Positions 50,679-60,739 of a DNA stretch of 64,000 nucleotides are shown here, one piece after another (position 1 is the first letter of the stretch; each line of letters opens with the position of its first letter). The notes below the pieces were generated by a model. It searched no databases. It saw only the letters and a list, made by a program, of their open reading frames with translations, and had not been told where the DNA came from. The stretch covers positions 62,001 to 126,000 of the forward strand of contig DDWS01000056.1 of the NCBI GenBank assembly GCA_002347685.1. The letters are read 5' to 3'. The translations under genes and the position numbers were made by a program. Source of the stretch: Syntrophaceae bacterium UBA2280 (GTDB lineage: Bacteria > Desulfobacterota > Syntrophia > Syntrophales > Smithellaceae).

Positions 50679-52199
50679 ATGAACACTAAGAACAGCGGAT
50701 TCGACAACGAAAAATACATCGCGCAACAATCCGAAGCGATCCTGAAGCGCGTCTTGCGATTCAACAACAAGCTCTACCTGGAATTCGGCGGCAAGCTGTT
50801 ATACGACTACCACGCCTCACGGGTTCTGCCCGGATACGACCCCAACGTTAAAATGCGGCTGATCAAGGAACTCAAAGACCGGGCCGATATTTTGCTTTGC
50901 ATCTATGCGGGCGATATCGAACGAAAGAAAATCCGCGCGGATTTCGGCATCACCTACGATTCGGATGCCATGAAGCTCATCGATGATCTGCGAGGCTGGA
51001 ATATCAACGTGATGGGCGTCGTCATCACGCGTTTTGACAATCAACCCTCGGCCGTTTTGTTTAAAAACAAGCTTAAACGCCGGGGCATCCGGGTCTTTAC
51101 GCACCGCTTCACAAAGGGCTATCCGACCAACGTGGACATCATTGTCAGTGACGAAGGCTACGGCGTGAACGAATATATTGCCACGGACAAACCCCTCGTG
51201 ATCGTTACCGGCCCGGGACCGGGCAGCGGCAAACTGGCCACGTGCCTGTCACAACTCTATCATGACTACAAAAGAGGCATCAAATCCGGCTATGCGAAAT
51301 TCGAAACGTTTCCCATCTGGAACCTGCCACTTAAGCATCCGGTGAATGTCGCTTACGAAGCGGCCACCGCCGACATCCGCGACTTCAATCAGATCGATCC
51401 GTTTCACCTGGAGGCCTACGGGGAAGCCTGGGTCAATTACAATCGGGATGTGGAGGTGTTCCCTGTCCTGAAGCGTATTTTGGAAAAAATCACGGGCGAG
51501 GCTTCATTTTATCAATCACCCACCGACATGGGCGTCAACCGCGCGGGATTCGCGATCACGGACGACAAGGTAACGCAGGAGGCGGCCAAGCAGGAGATTC
51601 TGCGACGTTATTTCCGCTACCGCTGCGAATATGCGATGGGATTTACAGATAAGGAAACGGTTCAGCGCGTGGAATTGTTTTCCAATGATTTCAATCTGAA
51701 ACCGGAAGACCGGCGGGTGGTCGCGCCGGCACGGCAGGCCGCAAGAGAGGCCATGGAAAAAGACCGGGGCAGCGAAGGGATTTTCTGCGGTGCGGCGATC
51801 GAACTTCAGGACGGAACGATCATTACCGGCAACAACTCGCCTTTGATGCACGCGGCATCGAGCGTGGTGATCCATGCGCTCAAGCATCTGGCTGATATCC
51901 CGGATAAGATCAAACTGCTGCCGTCCACCATCACGGATTCCATCCGGCGCCTCAAAACGGAAATCCTCAAAGAAAAGAATGTCAGCCTCGACATGGAAGA
52001 AGCGCTCATCGCACTCGCCATCAGCGCCACCACCAATCCGGCGGCTGAACTGGCTTTGGAAAAATTAAGCCAACTGCGGAATTGCGAAGTTCACATGACC
52101 CATATTCCCACACCCGGCGATGAAACGGGGCTGAGGCGCATGGGGGTTAATCTGACAAGTGATGCGAATTTTTCCAGCAATGACCTGTTTATCACCTGA
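50679..52199 (+). CDS. DUF1846 family protein
   Basis: A 506-residue DUF1846 protein: GFDNEKYIAQQSEAILKRVLRFNNKLYLEFGGKLLYDYHASRVLPGY (N-terminal block), VTGPGPGSGKLATCLSQLYHD (nucleotide-type loop), PTDMGVNRAGFAI. The family is conserved in Firmicutes and anaerobes with unknown function. It is preceded by the NIL-ferredoxin gene by 41 bp. Confidence 0.9.
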   Translation: MNTKNSGFDNEKYIAQQSEAILKRVLRFNNKLYLEFGGKLLYDYHASRVLPGYDPNVKMRLIKELKDRADILLCIYAGDIERKKIRADFGITYDSDAMKLIDDLRGWNINVMGVVITRFDNQPSAVLFKNKLKRRGIRVFTHRFTKGYPTNVDIIVSDEGYGVNEYIATDKPLVIVTGPGPGSGKLATCLSQLYHDYKRGIKSGYAKFETFPIWNLPLKHPVNVAYEAATADIRDFNQIDPFHLEAYGEAWVNYNRDVEVFPVLKRILEKITGEASFYQSPTDMGVNRAGFAITDDKVTQEAAKQEILRRYFRYRCEYAMGFTDKETVQRVELFSNDFNLKPEDRRVVAPARQAAREAMEKDRGSEGIFCGAAIELQDGTIITGNNSPLMHAASSVVIHALKHLADIPDKIKLLPSTITDSIRRLKTEILKEKNVSLDMEEALIALAISATTNPAAELALEKLSQLRNCEVHMTHIPTPGDETGLRRMGVNLTSDANFSSNDLFIT

Positions 52200-52202
52200 C
52201 GG

Positions 52203-52553
52203 TCACTTGCCGACGCTTTCCTTGGAGGCATCCAGCATCCGGTTGATATCGCCGGGAACCTTTTTGCCTTTGTTGAAAAGATCCTTCGTGTCTTCCCAGA
52301 AATTGCCGAATTTTTCACCGATCTGCTCTCCTCCGGACTTCAGGGTTTCAACACCGTTTCGGATTTTATCAGGCGCCGATGCCGGATCCTTAAAAAGATA
52401 GATTCCTCCGGTAAGCATGATGAAAAAAACAATGATCACCGTGAATGTAATGAATTTTTTCAAAATGGAATATAGAATGAAAAGAACTACAAAAATCGCA
52501 AGCAATGTAACGACAGCCGGGTTTGCCGCAAAATAATTTGAAATGGCCTCCAT
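52203..52553 (-). CDS. small membrane protein, 116 residues
   Basis: Two predicted membrane helices (about residues 13-31 and 35-52), then a soluble amphipathic tail (VETLKSGGEQIGEKFGNFWEDTKDLFNKGKK). I do not recognise a family. It ends 3 bp after the DUF1846 gene, convergent, so it is on its own transcript with an A/T-rich leader. Confidence 0.7.
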   Translation of the reverse strand: MEAISNYFAANPAVVTLLAIFVVLFILYSILKKFITFTVIIVFFIMLTGGIYLFKDPASAPDKIRNGVETLKSGGEQIGEKFGNFWEDTKDLFNKGKKVPGDINRMLDASKESVGK

Positions 52554-52698
52554 GAAGAAACGCCCCTTTCTTTTTTTAATGAGCGTATTTATCTTATTTT
52601 TATTTTAAAATCCATTGTTTGTTTACCTTGACAAAGGATGCGTTGCCGAATAGATAAAGCGTCGAAGCATTTGAATACATGGGGCATCCGTATCTGTC

Positions 52699-54030
52699 GT
52701 GGAAAAAATATCAGACCCGATCAAAGTCGGACTGGCCACACTGGGCTGTAAGGTAAACCAGTGCGACTCGGCGGCCATATCCGAACAGCTGCAAGCCGGA
52801 TATTTCCGGATGGTGCCTTTCGGCACCGCCGCAGATGTCTATATCATCAATACCTGCACCGTCACGGCTTTCGCCGACAATCAGGCGCGTCAATTAATCC
52901 GCCGAGCAAGACGCGCCAATCCTCATGCCCGGATCGTCGTCACCGGTTGTCTGGCACAGACAAAACCCCACGAACTCGCCGGTATGGAAGGCGTCGAGCT
53001 GGTCATCGGCAATGACCAGAAACACACCATCGCCGCACGGCTGATGCACCCTGAGGACGATTCGCAAAAAATCTTCGCCGGTAATGTTTTTTGTCAGGAA
53101 ACGTTTCTTTGTGACCCCGCCGCGCGCCTGAGGGGTCGGACCCGCGCTTTTTTCAAAATTCAGGACGGGTGCGATTCTTTCTGCAGTTACTGTATTGTTC
53201 CGTTCGCCCGCGGGAAAAGCCGGAGTCTGGCTCAAACATCCGTGCTGGAGGGCGCGCAAAGCTATGCTAAACAGGAATATCGCGAAATCGTCCTCACAGG
53301 AATTCACCTGGGCTATTACGGTCAGGATCTTGAGCCTAAAACAAGCCTGCCCTCGATACTCACAACCGTGCTGGAGATGCATCCGGATGTGAGGTTTCGG
53401 CTCAGCTCCATCGAACCCCATGAAATATCAGACGAACTGCTCGCTCTTTTCAGGCGGCATCAAAACCTCTGCCCTCACCTGCACATCCCCCTGCAAAGCG
53501 GGGATGACAGGATTCTGGCTGCGATGAAACGCCGCTACGACGCGGTGTTTTACCGTTCGCTCATCGAAAAAGTCTCTGATTTCGTGCCGGATATCGCCAT
53601 CGGCGTGGATGTCTTGGTCGGCTTCCCCGGTGAAAACAGCGAGGCTTTTGACCACACCTTCCAACTGCTGATGGATTTACCTGTTGCATATCTGCACGTT
53701 TTCCCGTATTCAGAAAGACCGATGACGGAGGCGTTGAACCTAAAGCCCAAAGTACCGGAAAAAATGAAAAAAGAACGGGCTGCGATCCTGCGCAACCTGG
53801 GTGTGAAAAAGCGGGAGGCATTTTCCCGCCGCTTTCTCGGGAAAATGCTTCCCGTACTGGTGGAACATTCCCCGGATAAGAAAACAGGCATGGCCAAGGG
53901 CTTCTCGCATAACTATCTGCCGGTGATCCTCGAAAGGTCAGACATGCGCTTGGCCAATCGGATTGTCATGGTGAAGGCCGAAACGTTTCAGGAAGGCAAA
54001 CTCTACGGCAGGACAGTCCATGAATCGTAA
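52699..54030 (+). CDS. mtaB: tRNA (N6-threonylcarbamoyladenosine37-C2)-methylthiotransferase MtaB
   Basis: A 443-residue radical SAM methylthiotransferase: N-terminal UPF0004 domain (LGCKVNQCDSAAISEQL, INTCTVTAFADNQARQLIRRA), radical SAM motif CDSFCSYCIVPFARGKSRS, HLHIPLQSGDD, and a C-terminal TRAM-like region. It makes ms2t6A in tRNA. GTG start with only a weak site. It overlaps rnc by 11 bp. Confidence 0.92.
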   Translation: MEKISDPIKVGLATLGCKVNQCDSAAISEQLQAGYFRMVPFGTAADVYIINTCTVTAFADNQARQLIRRARRANPHARIVVTGCLAQTKPHELAGMEGVELVIGNDQKHTIAARLMHPEDDSQKIFAGNVFCQETFLCDPAARLRGRTRAFFKIQDGCDSFCSYCIVPFARGKSRSLAQTSVLEGAQSYAKQEYREIVLTGIHLGYYGQDLEPKTSLPSILTTVLEMHPDVRFRLSSIEPHEISDELLALFRRHQNLCPHLHIPLQSGDDRILAAMKRRYDAVFYRSLIEKVSDFVPDIAIGVDVLVGFPGENSEAFDHTFQLLMDLPVAYLHVFPYSERPMTEALNLKPKVPEKMKKERAAILRNLGVKKREAFSRRFLGKMLPVLVEHSPDKKTGMAKGFSHNYLPVILERSDMRLANRIVMVKAETFQEGKLYGRTVHES

Positions 54031-54742
54031 GCGCATCGCCATACTCAAACCACTGGAAGAAAGACTGGGATACACCTTTCAACAGATTGATTTTCTTTCC
54101 ACCGCGCTTACCCATCGTTCATACGTGAACGAAAATCCACAGTTGGATTTGTCAGACAATGAAAGGCTGGAATTTCTGGGAGATGCGGTCCTGGGACTTT
54201 GCGTAAGCGACCTGCTGATCAGGAAATATCCTGATTTCGATGAAGGAACCCTGTCAAAGTTCCGTGCGCTCATGGTCAATGAAAAGCCACTGGCGCAACT
54301 GGCCACACAGATGCGGCTGGGCGAATATCTGCTTTTGGGGCACGGCGAAGAAACTTCGGGGGGGCGGCAGAAAGAATCGCTGCTGGCCAACGCACTCGAG
54401 GCGGTGATCGCGGCGGTTTACCTCGATGCCGGTTTCGCCAAAACGAGAACGTTCGTCAGGAAGCTGATGACCCCCCTGCTTAACGATGCTGTTTTGACGG
54501 CGCAGAGTTTTGATTATAAAACCGCTCTGCAGGAGTATTGCCAGAAAAAATTCAAGTCTGCACCGACCTACACGCTTCTTGACGTCAGCGGTCCGGATCA
54601 CGCAAGGGACTTCACGATGGAAGTCTCACTAAACGGTGCGTTTCAGCAAACCGGCACCGGACGCAGCAAAAAGGAAGCCCAGAAACAAGCGGCCCAAAAA
54701 GCCATGGAGATATTGCTTCATGAAGAGAACAACGGATCATAA
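54020..54742 (+). CDS. rnc: ribonuclease III
   Basis: A 240-residue RNase III: NERLEFLGDAVLGL signature, acidic residues of the catalytic centre, and a C-terminal double-stranded RNA-binding domain (DYKTALQEYCQKKFKSAPTY, GRSKKEAQKQAAQKAMEIL). It processes rRNA precursors and structured mRNAs. The start overlaps mtaB. Confidence 0.95.
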   Translation: MNRKRIAILKPLEERLGYTFQQIDFLSTALTHRSYVNENPQLDLSDNERLEFLGDAVLGLCVSDLLIRKYPDFDEGTLSKFRALMVNEKPLAQLATQMRLGEYLLLGHGEETSGGRQKESLLANALEAVIAAVYLDAGFAKTRTFVRKLMTPLLNDAVLTAQSFDYKTALQEYCQKKFKSAPTYTLLDVSGPDHARDFTMEVSLNGAFQQTGTGRSKKEAQKQAAQKAMEILLHEENNGS

Positions 54743-54746
54743 TGTT

Positions 54747-55808
54747 ATGCAAAAAGCTCTTGTCATTCCCATCTTCATCATGAACAGGGGCTGTCCGGAA
54801 AAATGCACCTACTGCAATGAAAAGATCGCGGCCGGCGACTATCCTCAGATTATTTCGAAAGATTTGTTTAACGCCGAGGTTGAATCCTATCTGCGCTGGA
54901 ACAAAGACAAACTGCGCAGCGCTCAAATCGCTTTTTACGGAGGCAGCTTCACCGGCCTGGACACCGCCTATCAAAACCATCTGTTGGCCTGGGCCGGCGA
55001 CTATATCCGACGCGGCCTTGTAGAGTCCATCCGCATCTCCACCCGGCCGGACCTCATCGATGAAGACACGCTGGTTTTTCTAAAGAAACATGGCATCAAG
55101 ACCGTCGAAATCGGCGCCCAGTCCTTCGAGGACAGCGTCTTGAAATCCGTCAACAGAAGCCACGACGCGGCGACCATAACGAAAGCCGTTTTGCTGCTCA
55201 AGTCGCACGGTTTTCAAACCGGCCTGCACCTGATGGCCGGCCTTCCGGGGGACAACCGCGAAGGTTTTATCCGCTCACTGGCACGCACCGTTGAACTCAA
55301 ACCGGACATGGCCCGGATTCATCCTGTGCTTGTTTTCAACCATACCCCGCTGGCCGATGAATACCGCCAGGGCCGTTATCAGCCTCTGGGCCTGACCGAA
55401 GCGGTGGATTTATGCGTACTGGCGTGGGAAATGCTCACGCCCGCGGGTATTTCGATTATCCGTCTGGGCCTGCAGACGACACCGGAAATGAGCAGGGCCG
55501 GTGCCGTGCTGGCGGGTCCGATGCATCCGGCTTTCGGCAGTCTGGTACATTGCGCGCTTTATTATCAATACACGATCAAACTGCTCGAGGGCGTCGAGCA
55601 AAACGTCCGTCAATTGCGTTTTGATATTTCCGAACAGGAATCCTCCCATTTCCGCGGCCAAAGAAGCGAAAACATTGCCCGGCTGAAAGAACGTTATCCG
55701 AACGCGCAGATCCTTATCGACACGACACCCGCGACCGCACGCGGCCGCATATCCGTTCAAACCGACACAGGGGAATCCCTGTCCGTGTCGATTCCGGGCA
55801 TGAACTGA
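54747..55808 (+). CDS. radical SAM protein (ELP3-like/COG1243 group)
   Basis: A 353-residue radical SAM protein: IFIMNRGCPEKCTYCNEK (cluster ligands), IAFYGGSFTG, VEIGAQSFEDSVL and LMAGLPGDNREGF. It resembles the N-terminal part of Elp3 or the coproporphyrinogen-oxidase-like group found next to rnc and era in deltaproteobacteria. The substrate is unknown; the C-terminal acetyltransferase domain of Elp3 is absent. Start 54747 chosen by homology; 54720 is possible. Confidence 0.87.
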   Translation: MQKALVIPIFIMNRGCPEKCTYCNEKIAAGDYPQIISKDLFNAEVESYLRWNKDKLRSAQIAFYGGSFTGLDTAYQNHLLAWAGDYIRRGLVESIRISTRPDLIDEDTLVFLKKHGIKTVEIGAQSFEDSVLKSVNRSHDAATITKAVLLLKSHGFQTGLHLMAGLPGDNREGFIRSLARTVELKPDMARIHPVLVFNHTPLADEYRQGRYQPLGLTEAVDLCVLAWEMLTPAGISIIRLGLQTTPEMSRAGAVLAGPMHPAFGSLVHCALYYQYTIKLLEGVEQNVRQLRFDISEQESSHFRGQRSENIARLKERYPNAQILIDTTPATARGRISVQTDTGESLSVSIPGMN

Positions 55809-55826
55809 CCCAAAGGAGTTTATATT

Positions 55827-56714
55827 TTGTTTAAATCAGGTTTTATCAGCATTCTGGGACGCCCGAATGTGGGCAAGTCGACTTTTTTCAACGCGGTGCT
55901 GGGGGATAAAATTTCCATCGTCGCCAACAAACCGCAGACCACGCGCAACCGCATCACGGGCATCCGGAACTTTCCGGACGCGCAGATGATCTTTCTGGAC
56001 ACGCCGGGAATGCACAAACCGAAAAGCCCGCTCAACCGCGCCATGGTTCAGGCGGCCCACGAAACCATCGGAGACGCGGATGTGTTAATGATGATGGTCG
56101 AGGCAAACACCATGATCGGTCCACACGACCTCTTTTTGATTGAATCACTGGGCAAGGTCAACGTGCCCGTGTTTCTGGCCATCAACAAGATTGACTGCAT
56201 AGAGAAACCGGCTTTGCTGCCGCTGATCGATCAGTTCCGGAAACTCTATGACTACAGGGAAATTTTTCCCGTCTGCGCACTCAAAGGCGACGGACTCGAC
56301 GCGCTGATCGCAAGCCTCAAAGACGCCCTGCCGGAAGGCCCGCAACTCTTCCCTGAAGACATGATGACGGACGCCACCGAGCGGTTCATCGCGGGAGAAT
56401 TCATCCGCGAACAGATCATGCATCTGACGCAGCAGGAAATCCCCTACGTCTCGGCCGTCACGGTGGATTTATTCAAGGAAGACGAAGCCAAAAACCTGAT
56501 CCGGATCAGCGCGACGATCCATGTGGAAAAGGATTCGCAAAAAGCGATTATGATCGGCAAACAAGGCGCCATGCTCAAAAAAATCGGCACCCAGGCCCGT
56601 TTGTCGATGGAAAAGCTCTTCGGCGCGAAGGTGTTTTTGGAATTGTTCGTGCGCGTGAAAAAAGACTGGACCAGCTCCGAGGGGATGTTGCGCGAGTTCG
56701 GATTATTGAAATAG
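55827..56714 (+). CDS. era: GTPase Era
   Basis: A 295-residue GTPase: G1 GRPNVGKST, G3 DTPG, G4 NKID, and a C-terminal KH domain (IMIGKQGAMLKKIG). It takes part in 16S rRNA maturation. The TTG start at 55827 follows AAAGGAG at normal spacing. Confidence 0.95.
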   Translation: MFKSGFISILGRPNVGKSTFFNAVLGDKISIVANKPQTTRNRITGIRNFPDAQMIFLDTPGMHKPKSPLNRAMVQAAHETIGDADVLMMMVEANTMIGPHDLFLIESLGKVNVPVFLAINKIDCIEKPALLPLIDQFRKLYDYREIFPVCALKGDGLDALIASLKDALPEGPQLFPEDMMTDATERFIAGEFIREQIMHLTQQEIPYVSAVTVDLFKEDEAKNLIRISATIHVEKDSQKAIMIGKQGAMLKKIGTQARLSMEKLFGAKVFLELFVRVKKDWTSSEGMLREFGLLK

Positions 56715-56722
56715 AGGATACC

Positions 56723-58042
56723 ATGCAGGCAAAACCCGTCATCGCCATCGTCGGAAGACCCAATGTGGGCAAGTCAACCCTTTTTAACCGCATCGCGGGA
56801 AAGCAGAAGGCCATCGTCATCGACGAGCCGGGCGCCACACGCGACCGCAACTACATGGACTGTCAGTGGCACGATAAAGCCTTCACACTCATCGACACAG
56901 GCGGTTTTGAACCCACTACCGAAGAACGCATTTTAATCCAGATGCGCGAACAGACGAATCTGGCCATTGAAGAAGCGGATGTGATTATCTTCCTCATGGA
57001 CGGCAAAGAAGGCCTCACGCCCTCGGACGTTGAAATCGCCCGTCAGTTGCGCAGCCGGAGCAAGAATGTCTATTATGCCCCCAACAAAGTGGACGGCGAA
57101 CGCCACGAAGAGTTCCTCACCGAATTCTATCGCCTGGGAATCGATGAGGTTCATGCGATTTCCGCCCAGCACGGACTGGGCGTGGATGAACTGCTGGCGG
57201 TTCTGACGAAAGATTTTCCGGAAGCCCAGCCCGCAGACGAGCAGGAGGACAAACCCGTTGCGGTGGCGATTGTCGGCAAGCCCAACGTCGGCAAATCGTC
57301 TCTCGTCAATCTGATTTGCGGCAAGGAAAGAACCATTGCCAACCCCACGCCGGGAACCACGCGTGATGCCATCGACACAACCGTCAAGGTGCATGGGAAA
57401 CAGTATCTTCTGATCGACACGGCCGGCATCCGCCGCAAAAACAAGATCAGCCTGACGCTGGAAAAATACAGCGTAATTCAGGCGCTCAAATCGATCAACC
57501 GCTGCGATATCGCCCTGGTGCTGATTGACGCGGAGGAAGGCATCACCGAGCAGGACGCTAAAATTGTTGGCCTGGCCTATGAGCGCGGCAAAGCCTGCAT
57601 CATCGTGGTGAACAAATGGGACAAAATCGAAAAAGACAATACCACCGTCGGGAAGTTTGTCGAAAAAATCAAGGGTGAAATCAAATTCATGGATTTCTCT
57701 CCGATCATTTTTATTTCAGCGCTGACCGGACAGCGGGCCCCGAAAATATTTGCTCTCATCAATGAGGTATATGAACAATATACGAAGCGGGTGGGAACCT
57801 CTCCGCTCAATGATCTGGTGGAACGATCCGTCAGGAAAAATCCGATGGCACGTTTTCAAAACCGCTCCATGAACATCTCGTACGCGACACAAACCGGCAT
57901 TAAGCCGCCGACCTTTATTTTCTTTGTCTCACACGCCAGAGGCGTTCATTTCTCCTATGAGCGCTACCTGATGAATTCCATCCGGTCCGAATTCGGGTTT
58001 GATAAAGTTCCGATCAAACTGATCTTCCGGAAAAAGAGATAG
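56723..58042 (+). CDS. der: GTPase Der (EngA)
   Basis: A 439-residue protein with two GTPase domains (GRPNVGKST near residue 9; GKPNVGKSS near residue 185; DTAG and NKWD in the second) and a C-terminal KH-like domain (PPTFIFFVSHARGVHFSYERYLMNSIR). It acts in 50S ribosome assembly. It follows era after 8 bp. Confidence 0.95.
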   Translation: MQAKPVIAIVGRPNVGKSTLFNRIAGKQKAIVIDEPGATRDRNYMDCQWHDKAFTLIDTGGFEPTTEERILIQMREQTNLAIEEADVIIFLMDGKEGLTPSDVEIARQLRSRSKNVYYAPNKVDGERHEEFLTEFYRLGIDEVHAISAQHGLGVDELLAVLTKDFPEAQPADEQEDKPVAVAIVGKPNVGKSSLVNLICGKERTIANPTPGTTRDAIDTTVKVHGKQYLLIDTAGIRRKNKISLTLEKYSVIQALKSINRCDIALVLIDAEEGITEQDAKIVGLAYERGKACIIVVNKWDKIEKDNTTVGKFVEKIKGEIKFMDFSPIIFISALTGQRAPKIFALINEVYEQYTKRVGTSPLNDLVERSVRKNPMARFQNRSMNISYATQTGIKPPTFIFFVSHARGVHFSYERYLMNSIRSEFGFDKVPIKLIFRKKR

Positions 58043-58099
58043 GGCGGCGGTGATGATACCTGCAGATATTAAAGAGGAAAGGCCTTCAGGAAACAATCC

Positions 58100-60058
58100 G
58101 TGATTTATTTTCGCAACGTCAGCTTGTCTTTTCTGGATAAACAGCTGTTTGATGACATAAACTGGACCATCCATCCAAAAGGCCGGGTTGGTCTCGTGGG
58201 CGACAATGGCACGGGAAAAACCACGCTCTTTCGCGCCATCCTGAATCAAGTCCATCTCGATTCCGGTTTGATTGACATTCCCGACCGTAAGCAAAAAAAA
58301 ATCGGCTATCTACCGCAGGATCTGGTGGAGCTCGAAGCGCTGGGACTGATCGAATATTTGAGAGAAAAAAGTGGCATCGCCGATCTGGAGGGTTCCATCC
58401 GCGCGCTCGAAGAGCATATTTCCAGAGTCAAGCCCAACACCCATGAATACAGCGAGCTTTCCCGGCACTATGCAGATAAAACGGCGGAATTTTCCGCCCG
58501 CGACGGCTATGCTTTTGAAGCCAGGGCCAAGCAGATCCTCAAGGGGTTCGGCTTTAGTGAAAACGATTTTGAAAAGACGTGCGACCTGTTTTCCGGCGGT
58601 TGGAAAATGCGGATTCTTTTGACGTCCATTCTGCTTGCCCAACCCGACATCATGCTGCTCGATGAACCGACCAACCATCTGGATACGGAAAGCATGGAAT
58701 GGCTGGAAAGTTATCTCAAGGACTATCCGGGAACGATTCTTGTCATCTCGCATGACCATTTTTTCCTGGATAAAATCACCACGCAGATTGCCGAGCTATC
58801 CAACCGCCGCATCTCCATTTACAAAGGCAATTACACGTATTACCTGGCCGAAAAAGACCGGCGTCTCGAAGCGCTGAAAAAAGAAATGGAATTGCAAAAA
58901 GCGCAAATCAAAAAAATTGAAGAATTCGTCGAGCGATTCCGGTACAAGGCCTCCAAGGCGGCGCAGGTTCAAAGCCGGGTCAAGATGCTGGAGAAATTCA
59001 AGGAAATCAAACTCGACGGCAAAACCAAAAGTGTCGCCATGAAATTCCCTGAAGGAAGAAAAAGCGTCTCAAGGGTGGTTGAAGTATCCGATCTTGGACA
59101 CGCATACGGCGAATTGACTGTCTTTTCCGGTTTGCATTTCACGCTGTTTCGGGGCGACAAAGTCGCCTTTGTCGGCGTCAACGGATCAGGAAAATCTACA
59201 CTTTCCAGGCTTCTGAGTCTTTCGGAACAGCCGACAACCGGTGTTGTGAAGTACGGCGACGGAGTCAACATGGCGTTTTTTTCGCAGGAAAGCTCGCAGA
59301 ACCTCAACTACGAAAACACAATCTGGCAGGAAGTCAATTCGGTTGCCACATCTGCCGACGACCAGACCAAAAGAAATCTTCTGGGTGCGTTTCTTTTTTC
59401 GGGCGACGATATTTTCAAGTCCGTAGGCATTTTGTCAGGCGGCGAAAAATCCCGTCTGGCACTTTTGAAAATCATGCTGCTCGATACCAATTTTTTGATT
59501 CTGGATGAACCCACCAACCATCTGGATATCAAGACCAGGGATATTTTTCAAAACGCACTCATTCACTACCACGGGACGGTGGCCATTGTTTCGCACGACC
59601 GTTACTTCCTGGATCATCTGGTCAACAAGGTTTTTGAGCTCAAAGACGGCGGTATTCAGGATTACCCGGGAAATTATTCCTATTTTATTGAAAAGCGCGC
59701 GCAAATGACGGCGGACAGAACAGAGTCGGCCACCAGCACGGACACAGGCTCGGACAGGACACTTACACTGAAAGATCAAAAAAGGATCGAAGCGGAAGAG
59801 CGCAACCGGCTGTCGAAGATCAAAAACGCACTGAAAAAGGAGCTGGCCGCCGTGGAGGAAATAATTGCCAAACTCGAAACCAGAAAGGCCGCCTGCGAAA
59901 AATCCCTGTGCGATCCGCAAACGCACAGGGACTCTATTAAAATCAAAGCACTCCAGATTGATCTCGCCGCCTGCGAAAAAGAGCTGGAGGAATCCTACGG
60001 ACTCTGGACGGAAGTCAGCTGCAAGCTGGAAGACCAAACATCCGTAAATACCGTGTAG
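58100..60058 (+). CDS. ABC-F family ATPase
   Basis: A 652-residue protein with two nucleotide-binding domains (GDNGTGKTTLF; GVNGSGKSTLS), signatures LFSGGWKMR and LSGGEKSRL, Walker B IMLLDEPTNHLD and LILDEPTNHLD, and an interdomain linker. The C-terminal about 80 residues are coiled coil. No transmembrane domain is present, so it is a ribosome-linked ABC-F factor. GTG start after AGGA. Confidence 0.93.
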   Translation: MIYFRNVSLSFLDKQLFDDINWTIHPKGRVGLVGDNGTGKTTLFRAILNQVHLDSGLIDIPDRKQKKIGYLPQDLVELEALGLIEYLREKSGIADLEGSIRALEEHISRVKPNTHEYSELSRHYADKTAEFSARDGYAFEARAKQILKGFGFSENDFEKTCDLFSGGWKMRILLTSILLAQPDIMLLDEPTNHLDTESMEWLESYLKDYPGTILVISHDHFFLDKITTQIAELSNRRISIYKGNYTYYLAEKDRRLEALKKEMELQKAQIKKIEEFVERFRYKASKAAQVQSRVKMLEKFKEIKLDGKTKSVAMKFPEGRKSVSRVVEVSDLGHAYGELTVFSGLHFTLFRGDKVAFVGVNGSGKSTLSRLLSLSEQPTTGVVKYGDGVNMAFFSQESSQNLNYENTIWQEVNSVATSADDQTKRNLLGAFLFSGDDIFKSVGILSGGEKSRLALLKIMLLDTNFLILDEPTNHLDIKTRDIFQNALIHYHGTVAIVSHDRYFLDHLVNKVFELKDGGIQDYPGNYSYFIEKRAQMTADRTESATSTDTGSDRTLTLKDQKRIEAEERNRLSKIKNALKKELAAVEEIIAKLETRKAACEKSLCDPQTHRDSIKIKALQIDLAACEKELEESYGLWTEVSCKLEDQTSVNTV

Positions 60059-60075
60059 CTTCCCCGAATCCTTTT

Positions 60076-60594
60076 CTAAGCCCCGTCCAGACCGGATTTT
60101 TCCATATGCTGATACCAGGTGGCCGGATCCATCAGAAACTCTTCCGTCTCCTTGAGCGACAAGAGGTGCTCGCGCTCCACACCCGACAGCATATTGAAAA
60201 AGGCCTTTTCTTTCGGGTCGGTGGATTCCTTTCCCAGCTTGGAATATAATGCCACACCGCGGGCCTCAAAATCAATCGCCGTGCGCACGGCTTTGAGTTC
60301 ATCTTCCGTGCCGGTGATCCGGGCCGACTTTTTACCGGACATGGATTGTAAAACACCGCCGACGGCTGATTTCTTGACTTTCAGAGGAACAGAAGCCGGC
60401 CATTTTTTCTGCTGCTCCCATTTTACATGGAGTTTTTTGAGCATTTCATAATGCTCTTTCTCCTCATCGGCAATCTGCTTGAACATATTCTTGCCCGCCA
60501 TGTTCTTGGTTTTCCGGGCGTGGGCCAGGTAAAACTCGCGCTCTTTTTCTTCGTTTTCCAGCGCAAAAGCCAACGCGTTCATTCTTTTGTCCAT
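60076..60594 (-). CDS. ferritin-like / rubrerythrin-type protein
   Basis: A 172-residue protein with two four-helix metal motifs: ALENEEKEREFYLAHA and FKQIADEEKEHYEMLKKL; IDFEARGVALYSKLG and FFNMLSGVEREHLLSLKE. It lacks a rubredoxin domain. It likely handles iron or peroxide. Start at 60594 follows AAAGGGGG; the longer frame is rejected. It resembles the left-edge ferritin-like gene only in fold. Confidence 0.85.
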   Translation of the reverse strand: MDKRMNALAFALENEEKEREFYLAHARKTKNMAGKNMFKQIADEEKEHYEMLKKLHVKWEQQKKWPASVPLKVKKSAVGGVLQSMSGKKSARITGTEDELKAVRTAIDFEARGVALYSKLGKESTDPKEKAFFNMLSGVEREHLLSLKETEEFLMDPATWYQHMEKSGLDGA

Positions 60595-60739
60595 GAAGTA
60601 TACCCCCTTTTGGCGGATGGTCAAATTTATCAGATATTATAGAAGATATTATGGATTACAGCAACACGTTTTTCAGGCCGGTTTTTCAAAGCTGGAGCAC
60701 AGCGCCAAAACCGCAAACCCGAAGTGTCTGTGTCGCATG